From positions 1 to 28,960 of IMG/VR virus record IMGVR_UViG_3300042884_001760: a DNA stretch of 28,960 nt; one strand, given 5' to 3'. The stretch comes from a virus. The position numbers were made by a program, and so were the translations under genes. Below are positions 1-8,272 of the stretch, piece by piece (within the stretch, counting starts at the first letter, position 1; every line of letters begins with the position of its first letter). The notes under the pieces were generated by a model. That model was not told the origin of the DNA. It saw only the letters and a program-made list of their open reading frames with translations, and did no database searches.

Positions 1-357
1 CTCTCCAGAGGGGTACACCCAGCTCACCTGGTCATCGCCGCCCAGGAAGGGCTCACGGTTGGCGATGCCCGGTTTGATCTGCAGGTTGGTGCCGGTGAGG
101 AACACCTCCAGCAGCAGCACCGCCGGCTCACCGCCTGGGGTGAGCTGCGACAAGGTCGCCTCCAGGCGCCAGCCGCAAGGGTCTGTTGCGGTGGCGTTGG
201 GGTTGGGGGCGGTGGCGATGCGCAGCTGGTGCTGGCTCACCTGGGCGTTGGCGGCAGCGATCCAGTTCTGCAGATAGCCATTCACCTCGGTGGCGACGGA
301 GGGCCAGGTGGTGTCGGTGCCGAGGCGGCTGATGTCGATCAGGGTGCGGCTGCTCAT
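1..357 (-). CDS. Unrecognised phage protein, 3' end outside window
   Basis: An open frame starts at an ATG at 357 and is still open at position 1, giving 119 residues. I do not recognise the family. The N-terminus (MSSRTLIDISRLGTDTTWPS) is followed by a mixed region with several Leu/Val-rich strands. It is the last visible gene of the leftward virion-gene series and begins 15 nt after the stop of the preceding gene, so it is probably co-transcribed with it. Position after the fibre genes suggests a virion or neck/tail-completion protein, but this is inference from place only. No signal peptide or membrane segment is visible. Composition matches the phage neighbours. Confidence 0.6.
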   Translation of the reverse strand, partial: MSSRTLIDISRLGTDTTWPSVATEVNGYLQNWIAAANAQVSQHQLRIATAPNPNATATDPCGWRLEATLSQLTPGGEPAVLLLEVFLTGTNLQIKPGIANREPFLGGDDQVSWVYPSGE

Positions 358-372
358 GGGGTGGGCCTCATC

Positions 373-792
373 TCAGGGCGCCAGCACGACGGCGGTGACG
401 GTGAGGGCGATGGCGGCCTGAGCCGTGCCGGTGTTGCGCACCAACGCCCGCAGCAGCGGCGCCGCCACAGCGGTTTCAGTGGAGAAGTAGGTGCCGCCCG
501 GCGGGGCGGTGATCGTCAGGGCAGCGGTGGTGGTGACCAGTTCGAGCAGCACCCCGCTACCCGGAGCCGGGTCCTGGGTGATGGGGCGGCTGCCATCGGC
601 CTCCCGGGCCGCTGCCGAGCTGTAGAAGCTCACCCAGCCCGGCGCATCGGTGCTGACAGCCAGGAAGTGGCCGATTCGGCCCAGGCCCGGCAGATCGAGC
701 AGGGCGCTGGCCCCGGGCAGCAGGGGCGTGGTGGTGGCGCTCACGCTCAGCCGCTGGCCAGGGACCTGGGTGCGTGGCAGCCAGCTGGCCAT
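373..792 (-). CDS. Small Ala/Thr-rich putative virion protein
   Basis: A 139-residue protein whose ATG overlaps the stop of the collagen-like fibre gene by one base (TGATG), so translation is probably coupled. It is rich in Ala, Thr, Pro and Val, with alternating hydrophobic stretches that suggest a beta-rich virion or fibre accessory protein. No family was recognised and no catalytic motif is visible. A segment around residues 85-125 (LVTTTAALTI, GGTYFSTETA) looks like a beta-sandwich of the kind used in head or tail decoration, but that is inference. The gene belongs to the leftward late operon. Confidence 0.65.
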   Translation of the reverse strand: MASWLPRTQVPGQRLSVSATTTPLLPGASALLDLPGLGRIGHFLAVSTDAPGWVSFYSSAAAREADGSRPITQDPAPGSGVLLELVTTTAALTITAPPGGTYFSTETAVAAPLLRALVRNTGTAQAAIALTVTAVVLAP

Positions 793-2036
793 CAGGGCAG
801 CACCTGGATTCGGCGGATCGCCCGCACCTGGCTGGCGCTGGCCAGGGTCTTGCTCTCGGCGTACTGGGTGCCCATGTAGGTCGTTCGCACGAACGCCGTG
901 CCGCTGGCGGCCTGCGTCGAGGTCCAGTGGAAGAAGGGATCGTCGCCGTAGGTGTCGTCGAAGTGCCGGAGCGTCTCAGCGCCATTGGCCCGGAACGCCA
1001 GCACACTCGTCAGCGCTGGGTTGCTGTCGGTGTAGTTGCCGCCTGCCGGCACCGCATAGGGGTTCGCGCCAAAGCCCGCCCCGGAATAGGTGCCGTTGGC
1101 CGTCGCCTCCGGCTTGAAGGACCGGTAGAGCACATCCCACTCCTGGGAGGCGGGCAGGTACCAGTCGTCGTAGCCGCCGATCGAGAGCGAGCGGCAGAAC
1201 TGCGCCGCCGGATGGCTGGCGTTGTTCATCGCCTCGCTGTTCGCCCACCCGTCGAAGACACTCGTGGTGCCCGTGCTGGCGGTGTTGGCGCTCTTCCAGG
1301 CCACGTTCAGCAGCGAGCCGGCGGTCTTGGGCGAAATGATCAGGGCATGGGTGGCCACGCCATTGGCGGTGTGGCTGATCAGGCCGGCATAGAAGCCGCC
1401 CTGGAAGGAGCTGCCGATCGCCGGCAGATCGGCCACCCGGATCGGCCCGAGTACGTAAACGGTTCCCGTCGTCAGATCGAGGTAGAGATCACCATCGACG
1501 GCGCCGGGAATGACGGCCGGTGGGGCGCCGATGCCGGTGAACCAGCCGGTGCCCCTGGGGCCGATCGCTCCATCCGCGCCAGCCGGGCCCTGGATGCCCT
1601 GGGGACCCTGCGGGCCAGCTGGCCCCTGCGAGCCGGTGGCGCCGGTCGGCCCCGCCACGCCGGCTGGACCTTGCGGGCCCTGGATCGAGCCGCCGTTCAC
1701 CCAGCTGCTGGCGGCGCTGTCCCACACCCGCAGTGAGTCATCAGCCTGCACCAGGTAGGCATCGCCCTGGGCGGCATTGGCGGGCAGGGCAGCGAGGGTG
1801 GCCACCTGGCCCTTGAAGTTGATGCCGATCCCCGCCGGGCCCTGAATGCCCTGGGGTCCGGTCGGCCCGGCCGGGCCAGAAGGTCCAGCCGGGCCTTCTG
1901 TTCCCTGCAATCCTGCGGGCCCCTGCGGTCCCTGGGGGCCAGCGGGACCCTGGGGGCCCTGCAAACCGGGCGAGCCCTGCGGACCTGCCGGGCCCTCAGG
2001 ACCGCGGATCGAACCGGTGGAATTCCAGGAACCCAT
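792..2036 (-). CDS. Collagen-like fibre protein with C-terminal Lcl/DUF1566-type domain
   Basis: A 414-residue virion fibre or adhesin. Residues 11-69 and 119-163 are collagen-like Gly-X-Y triplets, mostly GPQ, GPA and GPE. Between them lies a segment with [16 protein letters not shown] and SSWVNGG, typical of phage fibre spacers. Residues about 164-198 form a second spacer ([23 protein letters not shown]) that is also found at the C-terminus of the 4952-5743 product. Residues about 210-412 resemble the Lcl C-terminal/DUF1566 domain: [18 protein letters not shown], a central HWTST and a terminal VRAIRRI. That domain occurs in bacterial collagen-like adhesins and phage fibres, so host binding is the likely role. 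The gene has its own copy of the putative late promoter 39 bp upstream of its ATG. Confidence 0.85.
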   Translation of the reverse strand: MGSWNSTGSIRGPEGPAGPQGSPGLQGPQGPAGPQGPQGPAGLQGTEGPAGPSGPAGPTGPQGIQGPAGIGINFKGQVATLAALPANAAQGDAYLVQADDSLRVWDSAASSWVNGGSIQGPQGPAGVAGPTGATGSQGPAGPQGPQGIQGPAGADGAIGPRGTGWFTGIGAPPAVIPGAVDGDLYLDLTTGTVYVLGPIRVADLPAIGSSFQGGFYAGLISHTANGVATHALIISPKTAGSLLNVAWKSANTASTGTTSVFDGWANSEAMNNASHPAAQFCRSLSIGGYDDWYLPASQEWDVLYRSFKPEATANGTYSGAGFGANPYAVPAGGNYTDSNPALTSVLAFRANGAETLRHFDDTYGDDPFFHWTSTQAASGTAFVRTTYMGTQYAESKTLASASQVRAIRRIQVLP

Positions 2037-2075
2037 GGCAGGAGCAGTGCTGGCCAGGCCTTGCAGCCAGGCAGG

Positions 2076-2091
2076 TCACTGCCTATTGCCA
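2076..2091 (-). promoter_or_regulatory. Putative late-promoter motif, copy 1
   Basis: On the minus strand this reads TGGCAATAGGCAGTGA, one base different from the copies before the capsid and scaffold genes. It ends 39 bp before the ATG of the collagen/Lcl fibre gene, in an 84-bp intergenic gap. Repetition at equivalent places before virion genes is seen directly. Promoter function is inference. Confidence 0.5.
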
Positions 2092-2120
2092 GGGATGGAC
2101 TCCATCGCCCTCTATGGGGG

Positions 2121-3560
2121 TCAGATGACCATCTGCCGCAGGTTCACCGCCGAGGTGTTGAGCAGCATGTAGATGTAAACAATCTCGGTATTTCCCTCGC
2201 GGAAGGTGACATCAAATGCCGTGTCGCCCACCGCCGCCGCACCCTGGGGGTAGAGCATGGTGGTCCAGCCATCCATGGCGGACTGGGCGAAGTCGTAGCG
2301 GAACCAGCGGCTGGTGGCGTCCTTCTGCAGGTAGAGGAAATCGCCGTTGTACGCCAGCTTGGTCCCCGTCGTGAAAGTCTCCGTCGCTGGGGCATAGGGG
2401 AGGGCGTTCTCCCAGCTGCCTGCGGCAATGTCATAGCGATCGAGTACTGCGGATCCGCCGCCACGGAAGGAATAGAGGTAGCGGCCATTGCGGATCGCGG
2501 CCTCATTGCTCCAGTCAGTGGCACTCACCGAGTGGATCCAGTGGCCGGAAAGACCGGCCCCCGGCGCGGCGGCGCGAGCGGTGGTGGGCGTAAGGGTGGA
2601 CCAGCTGTTGGCGCTGATGCTGTAGCGGTAGAGCGTCACAGAGTTGTTGCCGATGAAATAGAGGAAGTCGTCGTTGCCCTCGAGGCTGTATTGGCTGGTG
2701 GCATCGGGAGCAGTGCTCCAGGCGCTGCTCAGGGTGAGGGTGGTGGCGGTGTTGCTGGCCACGGTGCGGATCTGACCGGCGCCGGTGCCGGCGGTGATGC
2801 GCAGCTGGCTGTTGGCCCACTGATTCGTGGCCCAGCTCTTGGCGGTGTTGGTCAGGGTGGTGCTGCTGCCGCCAGTGGCGGTGCCTGACGCGAAGGAGCG
2901 GAAGCCGCTGTCGATCCAGGCGGGGGTGGCCATCAGCCGGCCATCGGTGCCGATCGTGGCCGGCAGACCGGAGTGGGCCAGGGTGATCCAGCTGTTGGTC
3001 GCGAAGTCGTAGCGCCGGAACGAGCCGGCAGCGAGGGTGCCGGCGCCGAGCACAAAAAAGGTGGGAGTGAGCAGGCGGTACTGGGTCGTGGCATCAAAGG
3101 CCGTCGCTTCTGTCTCGGTGAACGTGAGCACCGCATTGGCGCCGAGGGTGTTGGCGGCGATGGTCTTGAGCCGGCCGGCGTTGGTGCCGCCCACGATCAA
3201 GACGCTGTAGCCCCGCAGGTCCCGCTGCAGGTTCTGGTTCGTGGTGAGGCTGGTGGTGGTGCCGGCAGTGGCGGTGAGGCTCGAAGCAGCAGGGCTGGCC
3301 CCAGTGGAGAAGGCCCCAGCAGTGCCGCAGGCCCCAGCGCCAAAGGTTCCCGCCAGGGCGGGTGAGGGCACCTGCACCCAGCCGTCTTCTGCTGGGTTGT
3401 AGAGGAAGGCAGCAGTGTTGGACTGCACCAGCAGTTGCTGCTGCCGGTAGTGGCGGCTGGAGACGATGAAGTGGCCGGTGGTGGTGGCGGCAGGTGCGGG
3501 AGTGCAGAACTCCCAACGCTTGAGATCGAGGATCTTGCGGTTGCCGTTGCTGATGGGCAT
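2121..3560 (-). CDS. Large virion protein with internal duplication and Kelch-like repeats
   Basis: A 479-residue protein of the late operon. An internal duplication is visible. Residues about 95-195 and 225-323 share TAT.G...(S/T)LT, then (V/I)..GT.AG.(L/I)(K/R)T(I/V)A.NT, then DAT.QY.L, and finally (R/Y)YD/S..(T/A)NSW.TL. The recurring (F/Y)xRYDxxxxSW units ([45 protein letters not shown]) resemble blades of a Kelch-type beta-propeller. Such proteins occur in phage tails or capsid surfaces and may bind receptors or polysaccharide. No enzyme motif is evident. The gene lies between two collagen-like genes, which supports a surface fibre or decoration role. Start is an ATG at 3560, directly after the stop of the previous gene. 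Confidence 0.75.
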   Translation of the reverse strand: MPISNGNRKILDLKRWEFCTPAPAATTTGHFIVSSRHYRQQQLLVQSNTAAFLYNPAEDGWVQVPSPALAGTFGAGACGTAGAFSTGASPAASSLTATAGTTTSLTTNQNLQRDLRGYSVLIVGGTNAGRLKTIAANTLGANAVLTFTETEATAFDATTQYRLLTPTFFVLGAGTLAAGSFRRYDFATNSWITLAHSGLPATIGTDGRLMATPAWIDSGFRSFASGTATGGSSTTLTNTAKSWATNQWANSQLRITAGTGAGQIRTVASNTATTLTLSSAWSTAPDATSQYSLEGNDDFLYFIGNNSVTLYRYSISANSWSTLTPTTARAAAPGAGLSGHWIHSVSATDWSNEAAIRNGRYLYSFRGGGSAVLDRYDIAAGSWENALPYAPATETFTTGTKLAYNGDFLYLQKDATSRWFRYDFAQSAMDGWTTMLYPQGAAAVGDTAFDVTFREGNTEIVYIYMLLNTSAVNLRQMVI

Positions 3561-3561
3561 C

Positions 3562-3876
3562 TCAATTCACCGTGATGTTGCGCCGTAGGGAATCGGCAGA
3601 GAGGTGCATCAGGGCAGGGATCTGATCGTTGGCGCTGTAGCCGCCCACCTGGCTCTGGTTGGTGAGGGTGGAGCAGGTGGTGATGGTGCTGAGGTTCCAG
3701 GTGCCGGATTGGCTGGCCGGCACAACCCCTGGGGAGGATTCCAAGGTCACCCGCATGCGGCCAGCCGCATCGGGCGTCATCAAGCCGATGGTGCGGGTCA
3801 GAGCAGCAACCGCCAGCCGCAGCGCCTGGAGGGTGGACTCCAGGGCGAGGTCCTCAAAGGCATTGCGCAGGGCCAT
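3562..3876 (-). CDS. Small putative virion protein
   Basis: A 104-residue protein. I chose the ATG at 3876 (MALRNAFEDLALESTLQALR) because it overlaps the stop of the upstream collagen-like gene as TGATG; a longer frame to 3933 would run further into that gene. The N-terminal 45 residues are predicted helical. The middle (TPDAAGRMRVTLESS) resembles linker segments common in phage structural proteins with the pattern DxxGRxRV. The C-terminus ends in LRRNITVN. No family name can be given. Its place between fibre genes suggests a fibre-associated or chaperone role, but nothing in the sequence proves it. Confidence 0.65.
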   Translation of the reverse strand: MALRNAFEDLALESTLQALRLAVAALTRTIGLMTPDAAGRMRVTLESSPGVVPASQSGTWNLSTITTCSTLTNQSQVGGYSANDQIPALMHLSADSLRRNITVN

Positions 3877-4166
3877 CAGTTCACCCCGTCCTCGATGTAG
3901 AGGGTGAGGGCCCCGCCGCTTGTGTCCCACCACTGGTAACGGCTGGCCCCCGCCAGTTGTTGGGCGCTGGGTGGGCTCCCCTGAATGAACAGGGGATCAG
4001 TGGCGGGGGCTGTTGACCATTCGCTGTCGAAGTCCGCGGCGCTGCGTTTGCGCAGGGTCTGGCCCGCACTGCCCCCAGCCGGCACTCCCGGGCCCTGAGG
4101 ACCCGGCGGTCCAGCCTGGCCTGGGGGGCCGAGCAGGGAGGCCAGTTGGGTCCAGAACAGGGCCAC
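3876..4166 (-). CDS. Short collagen-like fibre protein
   Basis: A 96-residue protein. After a 12-residue hydrophobic start (MALFWTQLASLL) there are about six collagen triplets (GPPGQAGPPGPQGP). Then comes GQTLRKRSAADFDSEW, a version of the GQxLxKxSxxDxDxxW segment often found in phage fibre proteins. The end (RYQWWDTSGGALTLYIEDG) is another common fibre module. It is probably a small trimeric fibre or fibre tip. It follows the one-TM protein gene after 18 nt, and a copy of the late motif overlaps that gap and the end of the upstream gene. Confidence 0.75.
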   Translation of the reverse strand: MALFWTQLASLLGPPGQAGPPGPQGPGVPAGGSAGQTLRKRSAADFDSEWSTAPATDPLFIQGSPPSAQQLAGASRYQWWDTSGGALTLYIEDGVN

Positions 4167-4184
4167 GGCGGCAAAGAGCGGTGA

Positions 4185-4200
4185 TCACTGACTCTTGCCA
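4185..4200 (-). promoter_or_regulatory. Putative late-promoter motif, copy 2
   Basis: Minus strand TGGCAAGAGTCAGTGA, with the flank CCATGG as in the capsid and scaffold copies. It lies 18 bp before the ATG of the short collagen-like gene and overlaps the last codons and stop of the 4185-4946 gene. It has three differences from the scaffold copy over 16 bp. Function is inferred from repetition and place. Confidence 0.4.
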
Positions 4201-4946
4201 TGGCCGGCTCCAGGGGGGCCATCAACTAGGACCTCCCCCAGCCGGCGGGCGATCAGCAACAGCTCCTCCTGGCGCAGCCACTGCTCCTTCTCACTTGCAC
4301 CGGTGTGGCTGGCTGTTTGTGCTGGGCTCTGGCGCTCGTCATAGAGGCTGAGCAGCAGAGCGCGCTGGCTGGTGCGATTGCCGCAACCCACCGGGCACAG
4401 CAGCGCAATCGTTGCTTTGCCATTGGTGGAAGCAGCGGTGTCGGGGTTGAGGGGCAGGGCCTCCGGCTGCTCGCTGGCGCAAAGCCCCAGAGCGAGGTGG
4501 CCCAGGGCGCTGGCCATCTCCACCCCCAGCAACAGCTCCTGATCGGCAGAGAGCCCCTGCTGGCTGAGCCGGCCCGCAGCCGCCAGCACGGTCGCGCTGC
4601 TGCCGCCGTCCCACTGGAGCAGCGCCAGGGTGTGGAGGCCATCGCCGCTGGTTTCGATCGCCGTGCGCAGCAGCGATTGCACCTGGCTTTGATGGGCCGC
4701 CACCTGCTCCTGAAGGGTCTGGAGGTGAGTGCTGCTGATCCGCTTGGCCAGGTCCGGCTGCAGGGTGATCAGCAACCAGGCGGTGTAGAGCACCAGCCCC
4801 AGCAGCACAATGCGCGAGAGGCGATAGAGCAGCTGCCACGGGTTGCGGGCATCGAGGACATCGCCGACGGCCTTTTGGAGGGCATCGCTGGTGGCCCGGG
4901 TGAACACCTCCACCCGCTCCGCCAGCCCTTTGTTGAGGTCAGCCAT
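4185..4946 (-). CDS. Single-pass membrane protein of unknown function
   Basis: A 253-residue protein with an amphipathic N-terminus, one clear transmembrane helix at about residues 45-62 (SRIVLLGLVLYTAWLLI), and then a predicted coiled coil at about 66-100 (LQTLQEQVAAHQSQVQSLL). The remaining 150 residues look globular and contain Cys-rich LLCPVGCGN near residue 182. One TM helix plus coiled coil can occur in spanins, holin-like or superinfection-exclusion proteins, but the length and place among virion genes fit none cleanly. It is co-oriented with its neighbours, 5 nt from the preceding gene. Function unknown. Confidence 0.7.
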   Translation of the reverse strand: MADLNKGLAERVEVFTRATSDALQKAVGDVLDARNPWQLLYRLSRIVLLGLVLYTAWLLITLQPDLAKRISSTHLQTLQEQVAAHQSQVQSLLRTAIETSGDGLHTLALLQWDGGSSATVLAAAGRLSQQGLSADQELLLGVEMASALGHLALGLCASEQPEALPLNPDTAASTNGKATIALLCPVGCGNRTSQRALLLSLYDERQSPAQTASHTGASEKEQWLRQEELLLIARRLGEVLVDGPPGAGHGKSQ

Positions 4947-4951
4947 CGTGA

Positions 4952-5743
4952 TTAGGCGGAGAGTTCGTAGACCTGGCCGGTGAGCCGATCCAGGTAGAAG
5001 TCGCCAACCGCTGGTGGTGGCTGCAATGGGGCCGCTGCCCCGGTCGGTGGGGCGCCATTGCCCGAATACCAGCGGGTGGCGCGGCTACCGACACCTGATT
5101 CCTGCACCACCGCCAAGGCCGGTTCGCCGCTGCTGGGGTCCGGCAGGAAGCCCAGGCCGCCATTGGGATGGAGCCGCAACCGCCACACCACGGCATGGCG
5201 GCCGTCGTAGGGCTCGCCGGTGATGCCGCCGCTGGGGATCAGGGGCTGGATGGTGCCGCTGCTGCTGGCACCGCCGCCATCGCGGTGGCCGGTCAGCTGT
5301 TGGGGCGGCACGGGGCAGCCCACCAATGCGACAGGCAGGGTGGCGATCAGCATCCCCAGCTGCACCTGGACCGAGACATCGGCCCGGTGGGCATAGACGT
5401 GGCGTAGCCGGGGCGCGGTGCGGGAGGTGGCGGGCCAGGGCACCTCGTCGCTGGTGCCATCCCCCCAGATCACGGAGATCGGGGCGGTGATGCTCTGGCG
5501 GGGGTTGATCAGCAGCTCGATGGCGGCCGAGGCGATCGGTTCATTCCAGCGGCGATCGGCCGGCAGCCAAAACAGTTCCAGGTCATTCGCCGGCACCGGG
5601 CCTTTGCGATAGCCGAGTTCCTCCCAGCGGCCGAACTCCATCGGCAGCACCCATTGCTCGGTGCCGGGGCAGCCGAGCGGGGGGAGCAGCCGCACCCGTG
5701 CCCCACCCACCGTGGCTGGTTGCTCAGGCAGGGGATAGGGCAT
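4952..5743 (-). CDS. Virion-region protein with PKD-like segment and fibre module
   Basis: A 263-residue protein of the leftward late series. The middle (about residues 88-130) has WGDGTSDEVPW followed by RHVYAHRADVSVQV. This matches the WGDGT...HxY...V.V pattern of PKD-like beta-sandwich domains, which mediate protein or carbohydrate contacts. The last 40 residues (RWYSGNGAPP, VGDFYLDRLTGQVYEL) match the spacer module of the collagen/Lcl fibre product ([25 protein letters not shown]). The two proteins may therefore be parts of the same fibre system. Residues 1-80 were not recognised. Start is the ATG at 5743, 10 nt after the previous stop. Confidence 0.7.
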   Translation of the reverse strand: MPYPLPEQPATVGGARVRLLPPLGCPGTEQWVLPMEFGRWEELGYRKGPVPANDLELFWLPADRRWNEPIASAAIELLINPRQSITAPISVIWGDGTSDEVPWPATSRTAPRLRHVYAHRADVSVQVQLGMLIATLPVALVGCPVPPQQLTGHRDGGGASSSGTIQPLIPSGGITGEPYDGRHAVVWRLRLHPNGGLGFLPDPSSGEPALAVVQESGVGSRATRWYSGNGAPPTGAAAPLQPPPAVGDFYLDRLTGQVYELSA

Positions 5744-5753
5744 GGCAGGGGGA

Positions 5754-6236
5754 TCAGATCAAGGGGTCAGAGAAGAGGTCATCGGGCAGGGCGCTCAGGG
5801 CTAATGCCTCTTCTGCGGTGGAGTCGCCAGCAGGCTCAGCGGCTATCTCCGCTGCCAGGTCTGTGGCGGCGTGGGAATCGGATTCGGTGACACTCGACTC
5901 AGCAGTGGTCCCGGTTTCTTCCTGCGTGGCCTCAATGGCAGCAGGGGGCTGGTCCTGCTCCTCCTTGCGGCGGCGCCCGCGCTTTCCTCGGGCGGCCGTG
6001 GGTTCCGGTTCCGAGTCGAGAGGATCAGCTGGAGCTGGCACGGCCTGAGACAGCGGCTCCGCCGCCGTGGAGCTGGGGCCGGCGACCTGCCAGCCGAGAG
6101 CGAGCCAGCCCGGCAGGTGAACAGGCCAGACGTAGCGCTCCTGGTTGCCCTGGTGGATGCGCAGCATCCCGGCGGGGAGGGGCCCCTGGGCGATGAGCCC
6201 CTGGCTCTGGGGCCCAGTCATGGGTGGCTGGCTCAT
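5754..6236 (-). CDS. Acidic Ala/Glu-rich phage protein downstream of capsid genes
   Basis: A 160-residue protein with two parts. Residues 1-52 look folded (MLRIHQGNQERYVWPVHLPGWLALGW). Residues 53-160 are low complexity, rich in Ala, Glu, Ser and Pro, with one basic cluster (RGKRGRRRK) near residue 85. It starts 2 nt after the stop of the 6239-6676 gene. Short phage proteins ending with PxxLPGWLxxGW-like segments plus an acidic tail often follow the major capsid gene and may act in head completion, but I cannot name a family. Disorder of the tail is inferred from composition. Confidence 0.65.
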   Translation of the reverse strand: MSQPPMTGPQSQGLIAQGPLPAGMLRIHQGNQERYVWPVHLPGWLALGWQVAGPSSTAAEPLSQAVPAPADPLDSEPEPTAARGKRGRRRKEEQDQPPAAIEATQEETGTTAESSVTESDSHAATDLAAEIAAEPAGDSTAEEALALSALPDDLFSDPLI

Positions 6237-6238
6237 GG

Positions 6239-6676
6239 TCAGGCCGGCAGGGTGGCGGTCAGGCCCACCACCATTCCCTCGGGCGTCGAAGGGGTGACAA
6301 CGGCCTTGGCAAAGCAGAGCGCTGGCAGGTCGGCGTTGGCGACATCGGCGGCATTGAGGAGGATGTCGTGGCCGCTGATGTACGCCTCCACCCGGCCGCC
6401 CTCAGCAGGCACGGCGACAGTGGCGACCGGGATGAAGGTGCCGCGGGTTCCATCGCGCAGCTCAGGTGCCAGGTGCAGCACCACCGTCACCGCTGCGCTG
6501 TGGCCCGGATGGGAGACGAGCAGGGAGAAGCGGGAGGCGGCATCGAGCTTGGTGTTCAGCTTCACCACCTCACCGCTGGTGAACACCTTCTCGGTGTCGC
6601 GGGTGGCGGAGCGGTTGGTCCAACCCACCAGCACCGTGGCGGCATCGAGGAGGGCGTTGGCTTTCAGGCGAGTCAT
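6239..6676 (-). CDS. Putative capsid-associated (decoration-like) protein
   Basis: A 145-residue protein immediately after the major capsid gene. The ATG at 6676 (MTRLKANALLDAATVLVGWT) was chosen because a GGAGA ribosome-binding site lies just upstream; an upstream extension would overlap the capsid gene. The sequence is dominated by beta-prone segments (FSLLVSHPG, AVTVVLHLAP, GTFIPVATVAVP, GRVEAYISGHDI), fitting a beta-barrel or sandwich such as head decoration proteins. No family was recognised, so the role is inferred from position between the capsid gene and the small head-region genes. It may be a major virion component because it probably shares the strong late transcript. Confidence 0.65.
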   Translation of the reverse strand: MTRLKANALLDAATVLVGWTNRSATRDTEKVFTSGEVVKLNTKLDAASRFSLLVSHPGHSAAVTVVLHLAPELRDGTRGTFIPVATVAVPAEGGRVEAYISGHDILLNAADVANADLPALCFAKAVVTPSTPEGMVVGLTATLPA

Positions 6677-6711
6677 CGGTCGATCTCCAAGGAAGGGGTA
6701 CGGAGTGGCGG

Positions 6712-7629
6712 TCAGGAAATGGGGGCGATGCTGTGCAGGCGGCCCGCAGCGCGGGGGTGCATCACGCCAAAGCCCACGTACCAATCGATCCGGGTGCGGA
6801 ACACAGGCGCATCAGGCACTTCACCGAGGTCCCGCACCGAAATCCCGTAGCGGCCCTGGAACGGCCCCTGCAGGCCGGTCACCGCCTGATCCCCGAAGGT
6901 GCAGCAGTAGATCGAGCTGGTGCCGCCGGCCTCGCCGTAGCCGAGGACTTCAAGGCCCTGGGCGTCTCGGTCAACCGTGAGGATCTGGCACTCCTGGTAG
7001 TGATGCACCATCACGCCCAGGTTGTTGGTGCTCACGTTGTAAACGCCCTGGCCGACGGTCTGGCGGGCGAGGGCATTGAGCTGGCGGCGCATCGCCTTGC
7101 TCATCACCAGATACTTCTTGCCGCCGTAGGAATTGACCGAGTCGATCAGCTCATCGAGCTTGTCGAAGTCCAGGGCGGTGGCGCCGTTGTTGATCGCCAT
7201 CTCGGCGCCGGGGGTGAGGCGCTTGGCGAGGCCGTCAAAGCCCCGGCCCTGGCTGGCGGTGGCGTCGCCATTGATCAGGGCGGCCTCGAGGGTGAGGCGC
7301 ATCGAGCGGACCTTCATCTCGGTCTGCGCAGCCCGGGCCTCAGGCCCCTGTAGGTCGACGATCGAGCGGTCCACATCCACGTCGCCACCAAACAGGTGCA
7401 CGGCTTCTGACTGGGGATCGACGACGCCGTAGCTCTGCTTGTAGCCCTCGTTCACCGCCCGGAAGCCCACCGTGGGGAGCTCCTTCTCGACTGAATAGAA
7501 GAGGCCGCCGCCGGCGATGTTCATGAATGGCAGCCAGCTGAGCAGTTCGCCCTCAGCGAAGGTCTTGATCACCGCCAGGTGCTCCAGGCGGCTCTCGTAC
7601 TTGGCTGCCTCGATCAGGGTGAGGCCCAT
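6712..7629 (-). CDS. Major capsid protein (probable HK97 fold)
   Basis: A 305-residue protein, the size expected for HK97-fold capsid proteins without a long delta domain. The N-terminus MGLTLIEAAKYESRLEHLAVIKTF and the segment E.LLSWLPFMNIAGGGLFYSVEKELPTVGFRAVNEGY are typical of siphophage capsid proteins, where an N-arm leads into the E-loop and P-domain. DFDKLDELIDSV..GG..YLVMS, followed by LNALARQT, is the characteristic A-domain/spine-helix segment. The C-terminus ends in a beta-rich VFRTRIDWYVGFGVMHPRAAGRLHSI. It lies downstream of the scaffold gene and has its own copy of the late motif 36 bp upstream. No protease domain is fused, and no separate prohead protease was seen nearby. Confidence 0.85.
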   Translation of the reverse strand: MGLTLIEAAKYESRLEHLAVIKTFAEGELLSWLPFMNIAGGGLFYSVEKELPTVGFRAVNEGYKQSYGVVDPQSEAVHLFGGDVDVDRSIVDLQGPEARAAQTEMKVRSMRLTLEAALINGDATASQGRGFDGLAKRLTPGAEMAINNGATALDFDKLDELIDSVNSYGGKKYLVMSKAMRRQLNALARQTVGQGVYNVSTNNLGVMVHHYQECQILTVDRDAQGLEVLGYGEAGGTSSIYCCTFGDQAVTGLQGPFQGRYGISVRDLGEVPDAPVFRTRIDWYVGFGVMHPRAAGRLHSIAPIS

Positions 7630-7665
7630 CGGTGCTGCACTCCCGGGGTACGGCCCCAGATCACG

Positions 7666-7681
7666 TCACCGCCTATTGCCA
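7666..7681 (-). promoter_or_regulatory. Putative late-promoter motif, copy 3 (major capsid)
   Basis: Minus strand TGGCAATAGGCGGTGA, identical over 16 bp to the copy before the scaffold gene and preceded by the same CCA. It ends 36 bp before the capsid ATG in a 250-bp gene-free stretch. Exact repetition before the two genes expected to be most highly expressed supports a promoter or leader function. Confidence 0.55.
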
Positions 7682-7754
7682 TGGGCGCGTGCAGCGCGGC
7701 GGCGATGCAGCCACCAGCTCCTGAACGGGCTCCGCTCCGGCCCTTTTCATGATC

Positions 7755-7851
7755 GGGGGGCGCCTCAAGGGTTTCACGAGCCCGCCGCTGTGGACGTTGG
7801 CTCCGCGGCGCTCCGCATTTCAGTTGTGGACGGGCCCTTGACCCGCCCCCC
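7755..7851. repeat. 17-bp imperfect inverted repeat with long loop
   Basis: GGGGGGCGCCTCAAGGG (7755-7771) and CCCTTGACCCGCCCCCC (7835-7851) are reverse complements except for two central bases. They are separated by 63 bp that contain further small palindromes (GCCGC/GCGGC) and a repeated GTGGACG. The structure sits between the capsid promoter region and the small rightward ORF at 7884. It could insulate transcription in both directions or be a structured RNA. Nothing codes convincingly here. Confidence 0.5.
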
Positions 7852-7883
7852 GCCGGCTGAAGGGTCCTATGCGGAGCCCTCCC

Positions 7884-8069
7884 ATGGCTTCTCTGTCCCG
7901 CAAAGCCCGCCTGCAGCAGTTCTCCTGGCAGGTGCTTGATGATCTGGCGTTCTGCAGGGAGCGCTATCCCCGGCTGGCTGATTTGGCGGCCCAGCTGCTG
8001 TTCGAGCAGCAGGCGGTCCAGCCGCTGGCGCCGGTTGATCCGGCATTGGAGGCCCTGATCCCCTTCTGA
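7884..8069 (+). CDS. Small hypothetical protein, rightward
   Basis: A 61-residue protein (MASLSRKARLQQFSWQVLDD) on the strand opposite to the surrounding late genes. The ATG at 7884 is preferred over one at 7869 because the sequence after it is clearly protein-like. Most of the product is predicted helical with acidic and hydrophobic residues (RERYPRLADLAAQLLFEQQ). It is followed by a clear terminator at 8089, which supports a real, separately transcribed gene. No family was recognised. It may be an accessory (moron) gene. Confidence 0.5.
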   Translation: MASLSRKARLQQFSWQVLDDLAFCRERYPRLADLAAQLLFEQQAVQPLAPVDPALEALIPF

Positions 8070-8088
8070 TCTCAGCCGCCAAGCGGGG

Positions 8089-8111
8089 GGCCCCAGGGGG
8101 CCTCTTTTTTT
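8089..8111 (+). terminator. Rho-independent terminator
   Basis: GGCCC-CAGG-GGGCC stem-loop followed by TCTTTTTTT, 20 nt after the stop of the 7884-8069 gene. The stem is short but GC-only and the T-run is the cleanest in the window. Confidence 0.75.
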
Positions 8112-8272
8112 GGTCGCTGGGCCTGGGGTGCAGTGCGGGTCAGCAGGACACGCTGCGCTGCCAGCGGCGGACGACGACCCAGTTGGCGGAGTGATTCAGC
8201 ACTGACGGGAGCCGAAGCCATCACGGTCGGCGAGGGGAAGAAGGGAAGCACCGCTGCCCCAGCCGTCTCGCC

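Noticed and set aside
7664-7685. Late motif as a short leader peptide (ATGGCAATAGGCGG reads MAIGG)
   Set aside because: The fibre-gene copy has CTG in place of ATG and the downstream frames are not conserved.
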